Assembly (NCBI RefSeq): GCF_003286915.1
Contig: NZ_QMFY01000011.1
Coordinates: forward strand, 124,001-188,000
From: Pseudochryseolinea flava
Lineage (GTDB): Bacteria; Bacteroidota; Bacteroidia; Cytophagales; Cyclobacteriaceae
DNA length: 64,000 nt
Reading direction: 5' to 3'
Positions 23,482-32,991 of this stretch are shown in pieces (position 1 is the stretch's first letter; each line of letters starts with the position of its first letter). The notes below the pieces were generated by a model. The model made no database searches and was not told the DNA's origin. It saw nothing but the letters and a program-made list of their open reading frames with translations. The translations under genes and the position numbers were made by a program.

Positions 23482-25170
23482 ATGAGTATTAATAAAGGAA
23501 ACAGGGCAATGTTGTGGACCGCTGCCCTGATGTTGACGACGACGGTGACCGTTTCCGCACAGGACGCCATTTCCACCCCGAAAGACTGGTTTTTACGCGA
23601 TCCTGAAGCAGATTCGCTGTTGGGCGTGAGCGCCGAAAAAACATATCAGACGCTTTTAAAGGGCAAACCTTCACGTACTGTTTTGGTCGCCGTAATTGAT
23701 TCCGGAATTGATATTGAGCATGAAGACCTGAAAGATATTATCTGGATCAACGAAGACGAGATTCCCGGAAACAATATCGACGACGACAAAAACGGCTACG
23801 TTGACGATATCCACGGATGGAATTTTATTGGTGGAAAAAATGGCAACGTTGCAGAAGACACCTACGAAGTGACGCGAGAATACGCGCGCTTGAAACCCAA
23901 GTTTGAATCTATCGATTCAACGAAAGTTGGAAAGAAAGACAAAGCTGAATATGCGTACTGGAAAAAAGTAAAGAAGAAATACGACAACGACTTTAGCCAC
24001 AACAAAAAACAATACGACGAATACAAGAAGTATTATGAGCAATACACTGCGCTTCACCAGAACCTTAGCTACTTCGACAGTTTGTTGGAAGCACGCATGG
24101 GGAAACCAACAACGAAGCAGTCGTTAGAAGGATTTACAACAAGCAACGACACGTTAAATTACGCGAAGGAATCTTTGTTGCAGATCATGGACCGTGTGGG
24201 AAGTCAACTTCAAGTGGAGCTAACCGGTCAAGAACTGGTGGCTATGCTGAAAGAAAACATCGCTCAAATTCAAGAGGGTATTGATCATTTTCGTGTTGCT
24301 GTTGAATACGGCTACAACACAGAATTTAATCCACGTACAGTAGTGGGTGATGATCCAAAAAATCTTACACAGAAAGGTTATGGCAACAACGATGTAGAGG
24401 GGCCTGACGCAAAGCATGGAACACACGTTGCTGGAATTATCGGCGCCGATCGCAAAAATACATTGGGTATCCGCGGTATCGCCGACAATGTTCGCATCAT
24501 GTCTATACGTGCTGTGCCGAATGGTGATGAACGTGATAAGGATATTGCAAACGCAATCATTTACGCGGCGGATAACGGCGCGAAAATCATCAACATGAGT
24601 TTCGGTAAATCATTTTCGCCTAACAAAGAGTTAGTAGACAAAGCCGTAAAATATGCAGAATCGAAAGGTGTGTTATTGATTCACGCTGCTGGTAACGACG
24701 GCGACAACCTCGACGAAAAAGATAATTTTCCGAACCGTGATTTCAGCGCTGGTGGAAATGCAAAGAACTGGCTTGAAATTGGCGCATCGGCTTGGGGCAA
24801 AGACAAAGACTTCGTTGGCTCTTTCTCTAACTATGGAAAAAAATCAGTTGATCTTTTTGCACCAGGCGTACAAATTTATTCGACAACGCCAGGCAATCAA
24901 TATGAAGACCTCCAAGGAACAAGTATGGCATGTCCTGCAACGTCGGGCGTCGCAGCGATGTTGATGTCATATTTCCCAGACCTTACGGCTGCAGAAGTAA
25001 AAGACATCTTGCGTCAATCGACACGTAAATTCGATGGCTTGAAGGTGGTGGTACCAGGCGGTAAAGATGAAGTTTCCTTCAGTGAGTTAAGCAGCACAGG
25101 CGGATTGGTGAACGCGTACGACGCTGTGGCACTTGCGATGAAGTATAAAAAACAACCCGCTTCGAAATAG
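23482..25170 (+). CDS. Subtilisin-like serine protease (S8), secreted
   Basis: A 562-residue exported protease; the N-terminus has a signal peptide ending near VTVSAQD (about residue 26). The catalytic triad is intact: D73 in VLVAVIDSGIDIEH, H312 in HGTHVAGIIGA and S481 in GTSMACPATSGVAAML; the oxyanion Asn is N405 in HAAGNDGD. Between D and H is an insertion of about 190 residues, rich in Lys, Tyr and Glu, probably helical, that ordinary subtilisins lack; similar insertions are typical of Bacteroidota S8 proteins. No pro-domain or sorting domain is seen. It is divergent from the caspase gene and is followed by a strong terminator. Confidence 0.93.
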   Translation: MSINKGNRAMLWTAALMLTTTVTVSAQDAISTPKDWFLRDPEADSLLGVSAEKTYQTLLKGKPSRTVLVAVIDSGIDIEHEDLKDIIWINEDEIPGNNIDDDKNGYVDDIHGWNFIGGKNGNVAEDTYEVTREYARLKPKFESIDSTKVGKKDKAEYAYWKKVKKKYDNDFSHNKKQYDEYKKYYEQYTALHQNLSYFDSLLEARMGKPTTKQSLEGFTTSNDTLNYAKESLLQIMDRVGSQLQVELTGQELVAMLKENIAQIQEGIDHFRVAVEYGYNTEFNPRTVVGDDPKNLTQKGYGNNDVEGPDAKHGTHVAGIIGADRKNTLGIRGIADNVRIMSIRAVPNGDERDKDIANAIIYAADNGAKIINMSFGKSFSPNKELVDKAVKYAESKGVLLIHAAGNDGDNLDEKDNFPNRDFSAGGNAKNWLEIGASAWGKDKDFVGSFSNYGKKSVDLFAPGVQIYSTTPGNQYEDLQGTSMACPATSGVAAMLMSYFPDLTAAEVKDILRQSTRKFDGLKVVVPGGKDEVSFSELSSTGGLVNAYDAVALAMKYKKQPASK

Positions 25171-25208
25171 CGTACACAAAACGTCCGCTTACGATACAAA
25201 ACCAGTAT

Positions 25209-25244
25209 AAAAAAGGTGCAGCGAAAAATTTCTGCACCTTTTTT
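25209..25244 (+). terminator. Strong intrinsic terminator after the subtilisin gene
   Basis: A perfect 13 bp stem, AAAAAAGGTGCAG (25209-25221) with CTGCACCTTTTTT (25232-25244), around a 10-base loop and ending in a T run. It lies 38 bp after the protease stop. The A-tract on the other arm makes it potentially bidirectional. Confidence 0.9.
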
Positions 25245-25440
25245 CATTGGCAAAAATGAAAAAATACCTCGTCTAAAGGGATAAACAAATTTCATAATTA
25301 CCGATTCATCTACCGACATTGGCTGTAACCTTCTAACCCAACTGAAATAGTAGACTTTTTGAAGTGAAATAAAATCAGCCTTAACGCGTGTACTGCCGCT
25401 TTCAGTAGACATGTAGCTTTCTTCACAAATGCAGTAAGTG

Positions 25441-26352
25441 ATGAAGGCGTTCATAAAGTTTTTTTTCCTCCCCATAGTGTTGGTGATTTTGTTCACCTTC
25501 ACTTCGTTCTCAGCTCCACGGCCTGGTTTTTACATTCCGGAACCCATCGAAGAAGTATCATTTCGTTACAAGATGGCAAACAATCTTATTGTTCTCCCTG
25601 TCACCATCAATGATAGTATCAACATCAATTTGATTTTAGATACAGGGTGTCGAAACCTCGTACTCTTTGGAAAGCGCTTCCAAAAACTGTTAAATTTCGA
25701 CCCGAAAAAGGTTGTGCAATTTTCTGGTCTTGGATCTGGTAGCGCTGTTGTCGGAAAACTTTCGCTTCATAATAAGGTATCCATCGATCAAGTGATCGGC
25801 GAAGAAATTCCGATTGTTGTGATAGAAAAGAGAAACCTCTTTCAGACCTTCGACCAAGTTCATGGTGTTATCGGCTATGACATCTTCACAAAGTTCGAAG
25901 TAGAAATCAATCCGTCAACCCAGATGATCACGTTCCGACCAGCCGCTTCAGCGACACTTTCATCCGAATTTCAACAAGTTCCAATCCGAGTCGAAGACTC
26001 TAGGCCCTTGATTGATTGTCGTGTGGTGTTCACGAAAGACAAAACACATATCTGTGATTTGATGATCGACACCGGCTCTGCATTAGGATTGTTGCTAAAA
26101 ACTACGGACATCGACCAATACTCCTATAACGGAAGAAGAGCGCTACTTGGACGTGGCTTGAATGGCGAGATTCATGGCTTGGTAACAACTACAGAAAAGT
26201 TGATCGTGAGTAATTTCGAGATGAAAAATCTCTCCACCGGCATCATTCAATCGCCGTGGCATAATTACGCATCGATCGGAATGGATGTATTAAAAGATTA
26301 CAGCATCGTACTGAATTATTGCAAAGGCTACGCTGGCTTTAAAAAAGTGTAA
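25441..26352 (+). CDS. Retropepsin-like aspartyl protease with two DTG motifs
   Basis: I chose ATG 25441 (303 residues); a GTG directly before it (25438) would add one residue. An N-terminal signal peptide or membrane anchor (about 5-24) is followed by two aspartyl protease-like halves: NLILDTGCRNLVLFG with D67, then GVIGYDIF (142-149) as the end of lobe one, and LMIDTGSALGLLL with D210, then IGMDVLKDYSIVLNY as the end of lobe two. Retropepsins act as dimers of one-DTG chains; here both lobes are in one chain, as in pepsins, though the sequence type is retropepsin-like. Exported; the substrate is unknown. It is the third protease gene in a row. Confidence 0.82.
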   Translation: MKAFIKFFFLPIVLVILFTFTSFSAPRPGFYIPEPIEEVSFRYKMANNLIVLPVTINDSININLILDTGCRNLVLFGKRFQKLLNFDPKKVVQFSGLGSGSAVVGKLSLHNKVSIDQVIGEEIPIVVIEKRNLFQTFDQVHGVIGYDIFTKFEVEINPSTQMITFRPAASATLSSEFQQVPIRVEDSRPLIDCRVVFTKDKTHICDLMIDTGSALGLLLKTTDIDQYSYNGRRALLGRGLNGEIHGLVTTTEKLIVSNFEMKNLSTGIIQSPWHNYASIGMDVLKDYSIVLNYCKGYAGFKKV

Positions 26353-26477
26353 ACCATTTTCATTCTGCGACATCCCTCATTTTTAAATCATCCCCTTGGT
26401 ACATTAAGTGATAAAAGATCATTGCATTTTGCTGCGATGTCTCTAATATTAATGTGTTTTTCCAAGCGGATGATTTG

Positions 26478-29400
26478 ATGAAAAGGCACTTCACTTTGTT
26501 TCATGTTTTCGTGCTGTATTGGGCCACCAACGCGGTAGCACAATCTTACGACTATCGCTTTCAGCATCTGCAGGTAGACCAAGGGTTGACGCATAATGAG
26601 GTGACATGTTTTTTTAAAGATGAAACCGGGTTTCTTTGGATCGGTACAACCGCAGGCCTTAACCGCTTCGATGGATATACGGTACGCACCTTTGTGAACG
26701 ATCCTCGCGATTCAACTTCGATTAGCGACAGTTACATTAAACTGATTACGTCATTCCCGGGAGGAAAACTTGGCATCATTACACCGACGGGGTTCAATAT
26801 TTACGATCCAAAAACGGAGCGTTTCCAAAAATCCTCTTCTAAAATTTTAGGATCTTATGGCCTTCCCGACGAAACACTCAGCGATATCATTCGAGATCGA
26901 TCCCAAAATTTTTGGACAATCTATCGTGCGGGAGGTGTATATCGCTACAGCTTGAAGAATGGAAACGCACTGCAGATCAAACATCGTGATTCTGATCCGA
27001 AAACAATTGCCACCGATTCCGTAACAGGGTTTGCCGAAACGCAGAACAAATACTGGATCATCCATAGCAACGGGATCTTCGAACAGATATCGTTAGAGGG
27101 TCGAGTCCTTTATCGCAATGATTTTCTCCACCAACAAAATAAGGGCGTTAACCTCGATTACAGGATATACGGCGACAGTGAAGGTAACCTTTGGATGTAT
27201 GCTGCCAACGGCACGGCGGGTGTGTATTGCTATCATGTTTCTACCAACCGTTTTCGACATGGCTATCAAGGTTCACCGGATATCAAGCTGAACAATAACA
27301 TCGTCAGGAGTTTGCTGGAAGATAATCGCGGCCAGATTTGGATTGCTACTGACCACGGGGGAATTAATGTATTCAACAAAGAGAATAATACGGTTCGTTA
27401 TATCCTTCATCGTGATGACGACGACAAGAGTCTCGGACAAAACAGTATCAATGTATTATATAAAGATCGTGACGGTATCATTTGGGTGGGTACCTATAAA
27501 AAAGGACTAAGCTATTTTCATGAGAACCTGATTCGTTTTAAACTTTATAAAAATTCGCCTGCTGATCCCACCAGCATCCCCTTTTCGGATGTTAATCGAT
27601 TTGTTGAAGACGACGATGGAAATTTTTGGATTGGCACAAACGGCGGAGGACTCATATACTTCAATCGTAAGCACAACACGTTTACACAATACAAAAACAA
27701 TCCGAACGACCCGAATAGCTTAAGCAACAATGTGATTGTGAGCTTGCTTATCGACAGTGACAAAAAACTTTGGATCGGCACATACTATGGTGGTTTGAAC
27801 TGCTTTGACGGAAAAAAATTCAAACGCTATCAGCATAAAGTTGGTGATGAAAAGAGTTTACCCGACAACAACATTTGGGAACTTTTTGAAGATTCACGTG
27901 CTCAACTGTGGATTGGAACTTTAAGTGAAGGATTAGTTTTGTTTGACCGAAAGAAAGAAACCTTTACGCAATTCAAACCAGGAGATACAAACTCCATTCA
28001 TGACAACTACGTGTCTGCGCTTCATGAAGATAAAGCAGGGAATTTGTGGATCGGCACAGCGCGAGGCATCGATGTCTTGATGCGCCAAACCGGCCGATTC
28101 ATTCATTACAAAGCAAACCCAAAAGATTCGACCAGTTTAAGCGACAATGGTGTACTCGACATCTTTGAAGATTCACGTGAACAAATATGGATTGCAACAA
28201 AAAGCGGGTTGAACTATTTTGATAACGCTCGTAAGACGTTTACTGTCCTTACAACCGACGATGGACTTCCTAGTAATACAGTTTTAACCGTTCGTGAAGA
28301 CAACTATGGTGATTTATGGATGAGTACGCCCAGCGGAATTTCTCATCTTGTGATAGGAAAAAATAACGCAGAAAAACAATTCACTTTCTATAACTATGAT
28401 GAAGCAGATGGATTGCAAGGAAAGCAGTTCAATGAAAACGCTGCTTGTAAAACTGACTTAGGTGAACTGATATTCGGCGGTGCTAACGGCTTCAACATAT
28501 TCAAGCCTGAACAACTCGGTAAAAATTTACGCGAACCAGACGTTGTTATTTCTGAATTTCAACTCTTTCAACAGCGTGTTAGGCCGGGTGAACAGATTGA
28601 CGGTAAGCCCCTACTGCCTACATCCATTTCCGTAACAAAAGAAATAACGCTACCGTATGACAAAAACTTTTTCACCTTTGAAATCGCTGCACTAAACTTC
28701 TTTCATCCAGAGAAAAATCAATATTTATATACGCTCGAAGGACTCAATGGCGGTTGGTTAAAAGCCGACAACAAATCGCGTAAGCTCACCTTCACCAACC
28801 TTGACCCTGGTCACTACGTATTAAAAGTTAAAGCCGCGAACAATGACGGTGTTTGGTCGCATGAGAAAACAGTTTTAAATATTCACATTCTTCCGCCATT
28901 CTGGAAAACGAGGATGGCATTCCTTATCTACTTCATTTTACTACTGCTCGCATTGTTCATCACTCGAAAATTAATTCAGCAGCGGGAGCGCATGAAGTTC
29001 GCCATCAAACAAGAGCGGCAAGAAGCGATACGAATGCATGAACTTGATATGATGAAAATTAAATTTTTCACCAATGTGAGCCATGAATTTAGAACGCCGC
29101 TAACGCTGATATTAACGCCCATTGAAAAAATCCTCCGTCAAACTACCGACGTCGATCATCAAAATCAATTCCGATTAATTCAACGCAATGCCAAACGACT
29201 GTTGAATTTAGTGAATCAACTGCTAGACTTCCGAAAGATGGAAGTTCAAGAAATTCGTTTTAATCCTTCCGAAGGCGACATCATCCAATTTATTCGCGAG
29301 ACTGCAGGATCATTTTCAGATCTATCGGAGAAAAAAAATATCGCTTTCAATATCGATACAGATCTACCTTCTCTCGAAACGGTGTTTGATCAAGATAAAC

Positions 29401-30608
29401 TTGAGAAAATACTATTCAATCTTCTCTCAAACGCTTTCAAGTTCACGCGCGAAACGGGTAAAGTACAAGTTCATGTTTCATTAGATGACGCTGCTAAAGA
29501 AAAATGGTTGATCATCTCGGTAACAGATTCCGGCATCGGCATCCCAGCGGATAAACTTGACAAAATATTCGATCGGTTCTTTCAAAATGAGCTACCAAAA
29601 AGTATCGTAAACCAAGGTAGCGGTATTGGATTATCGATCACGAAAGAATTTGTTAGAATACATGGTGGTACAATCACTGTTGAAAGTGACGTTGATCGAG
29701 GCAGTACCTTCACGGTTCGTCTACCCATTACAGAAGTGTTCGAACAAACTAACATTTCTAAAGTCAACGAAGTTGAAATACAAGAAACACTCACGGCGCC
29801 GTTTGCCAATCAAGAATCGGATGTTGCAGCAACCCATAAACCCACGATATTATTGGTCGAAGACAATGAAGATTTCCGTTTCTACCTTAAAGACAACTTA
29901 AAATTTGAATTCAAAATTATTGATGCCGCCAATGGCTTAATAGGATGGCAACAAACATTACAACAGCTGCCGGACCTTATTGTGAGCGACGTAATGATGC
30001 CGGAGATGAACGGGATGGAGTTGTGCAAAAAAATCAAGCAAGACCAACGGGTATCACATATTCCGGTTATCCTTTTAACAGCACGAACAGAGGAGGAACA
30101 AAAGTTAGAAGGTCTTCAAACAGGTGCCGACGATTATATCACGAAGCCATTCAGCTTTGAGATACTTATCTCAAGGATAAGAAACCTGATTACACAGCGT
30201 GAAAATTTCCATAAAGCTTTTCCCTTACATCATGAAGTGAGAGCAAGCGAACTCAATATCACATCACTTGATTCAAAATTTATTGAGAACGCCATTAAAT
30301 ATGTAGAAGAAAATGTTGGTAATGCAGATTTTTCCGTTGAAGACCTCAGTCGTCAGATGGGCATAAGTCGCGCCAATTTCTACAAAAAAATATTGTCGCT
30401 CACTGGCAAGTCACCGCTGGAATTTATCCGAACAATTCGACTTCAACATGCAGCACAATTACTTGAAAAAAGTCAACTGACGGTGTCCGAGGTTGCATAT
30501 GCTGTGGGATTCAACAATCCAAAATACTTCGCTCGATATTTTAAAGAGGCATATCATGAACTGCCGTCTTCGTATGCAGCTCGAAAACGCAAGGCGTCAT
30601 CAAGCTGA
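26478..30608 (+). CDS. Hybrid two-component system regulator (HTCS) of locus 1
   Basis: I chose ATG 26478 (1376 residues) because MKRHFTLFHVFVLYWATNAV forms the signal peptide; an in-frame GTG at 26454 would put eight polar residues before it. Order of domains: periplasmic two-component propeller repeats (about 25-720, many FWIGT/LWIGT motifs), Y_Y_Y domain (about 725-805), one membrane helix (813-832), HisKA with H869 in NVSHEFRTPL, HATPase (motifs NLLSNAFKFT, DSGIGIP, GSGIGLSI), receiver with D1171 in VSDVMMPEMNG, and an AraC-type HTH at the C-terminus. It should sense an oligosaccharide in the periplasm and activate the GH31-susCD-GH95 operon facing it. Its stop is one base from that of GH95. 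Confidence 0.95.
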   Translation: MKRHFTLFHVFVLYWATNAVAQSYDYRFQHLQVDQGLTHNEVTCFFKDETGFLWIGTTAGLNRFDGYTVRTFVNDPRDSTSISDSYIKLITSFPGGKLGIITPTGFNIYDPKTERFQKSSSKILGSYGLPDETLSDIIRDRSQNFWTIYRAGGVYRYSLKNGNALQIKHRDSDPKTIATDSVTGFAETQNKYWIIHSNGIFEQISLEGRVLYRNDFLHQQNKGVNLDYRIYGDSEGNLWMYAANGTAGVYCYHVSTNRFRHGYQGSPDIKLNNNIVRSLLEDNRGQIWIATDHGGINVFNKENNTVRYILHRDDDDKSLGQNSINVLYKDRDGIIWVGTYKKGLSYFHENLIRFKLYKNSPADPTSIPFSDVNRFVEDDDGNFWIGTNGGGLIYFNRKHNTFTQYKNNPNDPNSLSNNVIVSLLIDSDKKLWIGTYYGGLNCFDGKKFKRYQHKVGDEKSLPDNNIWELFEDSRAQLWIGTLSEGLVLFDRKKETFTQFKPGDTNSIHDNYVSALHEDKAGNLWIGTARGIDVLMRQTGRFIHYKANPKDSTSLSDNGVLDIFEDSREQIWIATKSGLNYFDNARKTFTVLTTDDGLPSNTVLTVREDNYGDLWMSTPSGISHLVIGKNNAEKQFTFYNYDEADGLQGKQFNENAACKTDLGELIFGGANGFNIFKPEQLGKNLREPDVVISEFQLFQQRVRPGEQIDGKPLLPTSISVTKEITLPYDKNFFTFEIAALNFFHPEKNQYLYTLEGLNGGWLKADNKSRKLTFTNLDPGHYVLKVKAANNDGVWSHEKTVLNIHILPPFWKTRMAFLIYFILLLLALFITRKLIQQRERMKFAIKQERQEAIRMHELDMMKIKFFTNVSHEFRTPLTLILTPIEKILRQTTDVDHQNQFRLIQRNAKRLLNLVNQLLDFRKMEVQEIRFNPSEGDIIQFIRETAGSFSDLSEKKNIAFNIDTDLPSLETVFDQDKLEKILFNLLSNAFKFTRETGKVQVHVSLDDAAKEKWLIISVTDSGIGIPADKLDKIFDRFFQNELPKSIVNQGSGIGLSITKEFVRIHGGTITVESDVDRGSTFTVRLPITEVFEQTNISKVNEVEIQETLTAPFANQESDVAATHKPTILLVEDNEDFRFYLKDNLKFEFKIIDAANGLIGWQQTLQQLPDLIVSDVMMPEMNGMELCKKIKQDQRVSHIPVILLTARTEEEQKLEGLQTGADDYITKPFSFEILISRIRNLITQRENFHKAFPLHHEVRASELNITSLDSKFIENAIKYVEENVGNADFSVEDLSRQMGISRANFYKKILSLTGKSPLEFIRTIRLQHAAQLLEKSQLTVSEVAYAVGFNNPKYFARYFKEAYHELPSSYAARKRKASSS

Positions 30609-30609
30609 A

Positions 30610-32916
30610 TTATTTGTGCGATGGTTTCAACATCCCATCTAAATAAAGTTGTTGACCTGGAGTCGTTGCATCAAGCAGATATGTTGTTGAACCATAGCGA
30701 AGCGTGGCACGCTTGCCAAGTTTCGTAAGCACTTCGACGAAATCCAGCTTCCCATCCTTCCATGAAACATTCAACTCAAATCCACCTCGCGCACAAACGC
30801 CATTGATCGACCCAGTGGGCCATGCCGTTGGTAATGCTGGAAGAAGTACAATTTCATCTCCATGACTTTGTAAAAGCATTTCTGCGATACCTGCGGTCGC
30901 GCCGAAATTTCCATCAATTTGAAAAGGTGGATGATTGTCGAACAAATTCGGTAGTGTAGACTTCTCTAAAAGCGAAGTAAGATTTTGGTGCGCCGCATTT
31001 CCATCGAGCAGTCGCGCAAAAAAATTGATAATCCATGCTTTACTCCATCCTGTGTGACCGCCGCCATGTGCAAGACGATAATCTATTGTTGCGCGTGCAG
31101 CCTTCATGAGCGCAGTATCCTTCGACGTAATTTGATTTGCAGGATGCAAGCCATAAAGATGTGAGATGTGACGATGCCCAGGTTCCGGCTCTTCAAATAT
31201 TTTCGACCATTCCATAATGCGACCGTCGTCACCGATCGCTGTTGGTGTCAGCAAGGCCAGTTTCCCTTGAAGTTGCTTTCTGAAATTTTCGTCAGCCTTC
31301 AGCACCAACGATGCGGCAATCACATTTGAGAATAGATCACGAATAATCATATGGTCCATCGTCGGTCCCATAACCATTGTAGCCACTTCACCTTGTTTTG
31401 TTTTGATCGTATTCTCTGGTGAAATAGAAGGGCCACTGACTAATTTCTTTGACTCAGGATCCTTAACAAGCCACGAAGCACAAAATGTTGCCGCGTCTTT
31501 CATCACCGGGTACGCTTTTTCTCGAAGAAACTTCTCATCTCCTGCATATTGATAGTGCTCCCAAAAATGTCGCACACTCCACGCCAGTCCCATGGGCCAC
31601 ATTGCCCATTGCGGATGTCCATATGTTTCAGTGAAGTGCCACGCATCCGATGTAAAATGCGCGACGCTACCCGGCAGGCCGTACATACTCTTTGCTGTCT
31701 TTTTACCATCGGTGTTTAAGGCCGTGAGATAATTGAGGAACGGTTCATGCAGTGATGACAAGTTTGTTACTTCCGCGGGCCAGTAATTCATTTGAATGTT
31801 AATATTGATATGATAGTCGGCATCCCACGGCGGATTTAGACCATCAGCCCAAAGGCCTTGCAAGTTTGCGGGTAGTCCACCAGCACGTGAGCTACTAATG
31901 AGCAAGTACCGACCAAAGTTAAAATAGAGTTCAAAAAGTTTTTCATCCGAAAGACCATCCTTCAAGGCAAGCAATCTTGCATCTGTCGGATAACTGCTTC
32001 GACTCGGAACATCAAGAGAAAAACGACACGCATTGAAATATGTCTGATAGTCGCTGACATGTCGTGCTTTTAGTTCATCGAATGTTTTTGATTGTGCTAC
32101 ACTTTGTTGATTGCGTGTGACAATATTCGGATCAACACCAAAATAGTTTGTCGCTGCGGTAATGACGACGGTTACAGAGTTTGCATCGTTCACACGAAGC
32201 ACTGTCCCGACTTTCTCCACTGCACCACCCTCGACAACAAGTTTAATCTTTGCAGCGAACGTTACACCCTCGGGTTGAACCTTGTGATAAATTTCGATCT
32301 CCGAATCGGTGTATAAAACGTTTTGAAAATTCCCAGGCCGTGCAATAGAAAGATCAAAAGATATCGACGCTGGTTTTGACGCGGTTAATCTACAGACTAT
32401 CGCTTCATCCGGCGCTGAAGAGAACACTTCACGTCGATAGTAAATATCTTTCACGCCATAGCTAACAGATGCCACGGCGGTACCGAGGTCAAGGTCACGT
32501 CGATAGCTGTGAACATCATTTTGTTTTGGAAATTCAAGCACTAAATCGCCCAACATTTGATAGCTACTGTGAATTTTCTTGTCACCCATCATCGTTTGCT
32601 GAGCAAGCCGCTCCGCTTCCTTGTAGTGACCACTAAAAAGTAAAGCACGAATCTTCGCTAAAGATTTGGCAGCAGCCGGATTCACAAAATCATTTCTGTT
32701 CCCAGACCAGATCGATTGTTCATTCAATTGCAGGCGTTCTCTTTCGATGCCACCGAAAATCATGGCACCAATTCTTCCATTGCCGACAGGGAGCGCCTCA
32801 TTCCAGTTCAACGCAGGATGATTAAACCAAATTTTGGTATCGGCTGCAGTCTGCGAAAAACCGAGTAATGCAGTCACACAAAAAATGATTGTGAGAAATG
32901 ATTTTGTTATGCCCAT
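30610..32916 (-). CDS. GH95 alpha-L-fucosidase (or alpha-L-galactosidase)
   Basis: A 768-residue exported enzyme from ATG 32916, with signal peptide MGITKSFLTIIFCVTALLGF. The N-terminal motifs WNEALPVGNGRIGAMIFGG and LQLNEQSIWSG, the central NLQGLWADGLNPPWDADYHI, the segment HGGGHTGWSKAWIINFFARL and QIDGNFGATAGIAEMLLQSH are the GH95 signatures; the last contains the Asp at the catalytic-base position by family comparison. GH95 enzymes release alpha-1,2-linked L-fucose, and in some cases L-galactose, with inversion, including from xyloglucan side chains. It is the last gene of the locus 1 operon and lies beyond a hairpin-T-run signal (32941-32971). Not a lipoprotein, so probably periplasmic. 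Confidence 0.93.
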   Translation of the reverse strand: MGITKSFLTIIFCVTALLGFSQTAADTKIWFNHPALNWNEALPVGNGRIGAMIFGGIERERLQLNEQSIWSGNRNDFVNPAAAKSLAKIRALLFSGHYKEAERLAQQTMMGDKKIHSSYQMLGDLVLEFPKQNDVHSYRRDLDLGTAVASVSYGVKDIYYRREVFSSAPDEAIVCRLTASKPASISFDLSIARPGNFQNVLYTDSEIEIYHKVQPEGVTFAAKIKLVVEGGAVEKVGTVLRVNDANSVTVVITAATNYFGVDPNIVTRNQQSVAQSKTFDELKARHVSDYQTYFNACRFSLDVPSRSSYPTDARLLALKDGLSDEKLFELYFNFGRYLLISSSRAGGLPANLQGLWADGLNPPWDADYHININIQMNYWPAEVTNLSSLHEPFLNYLTALNTDGKKTAKSMYGLPGSVAHFTSDAWHFTETYGHPQWAMWPMGLAWSVRHFWEHYQYAGDEKFLREKAYPVMKDAATFCASWLVKDPESKKLVSGPSISPENTIKTKQGEVATMVMGPTMDHMIIRDLFSNVIAASLVLKADENFRKQLQGKLALLTPTAIGDDGRIMEWSKIFEEPEPGHRHISHLYGLHPANQITSKDTALMKAARATIDYRLAHGGGHTGWSKAWIINFFARLLDGNAAHQNLTSLLEKSTLPNLFDNHPPFQIDGNFGATAGIAEMLLQSHGDEIVLLPALPTAWPTGSINGVCARGGFELNVSWKDGKLDFVEVLTKLGKRATLRYGSTTYLLDATTPGQQLYLDGMLKPSHK

Positions 32917-32940
32917 CAAAGTTTGTTAATACTTAAAAAT

Positions 32941-32971
32941 AAAAAACGGAGCGTGCATATACACGCCCCGT
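32941..32971 (-). terminator. Terminator or attenuator inside locus 1, before GH95
   Basis: On the minus strand, ACGGGGCGTG pairs with CACGCTCCGT (plus strand 32946-32955 and 32962-32971, one G-T pair) around a 6-base loop, followed by six T residues and a further T-rich stretch. It lies between the lipoprotein gene and GH95. Confidence 0.75.
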
Positions 32972-32991
32972 ATTTAGGTTTATGAGAAATT

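Noticed and set aside
25014-25502. 162-codon minus-strand frame spanning the subtilisin end and retropepsin start
   Set aside because: It would run through a strong terminator and two well supported genes on the other strand; composition is not protein-like.
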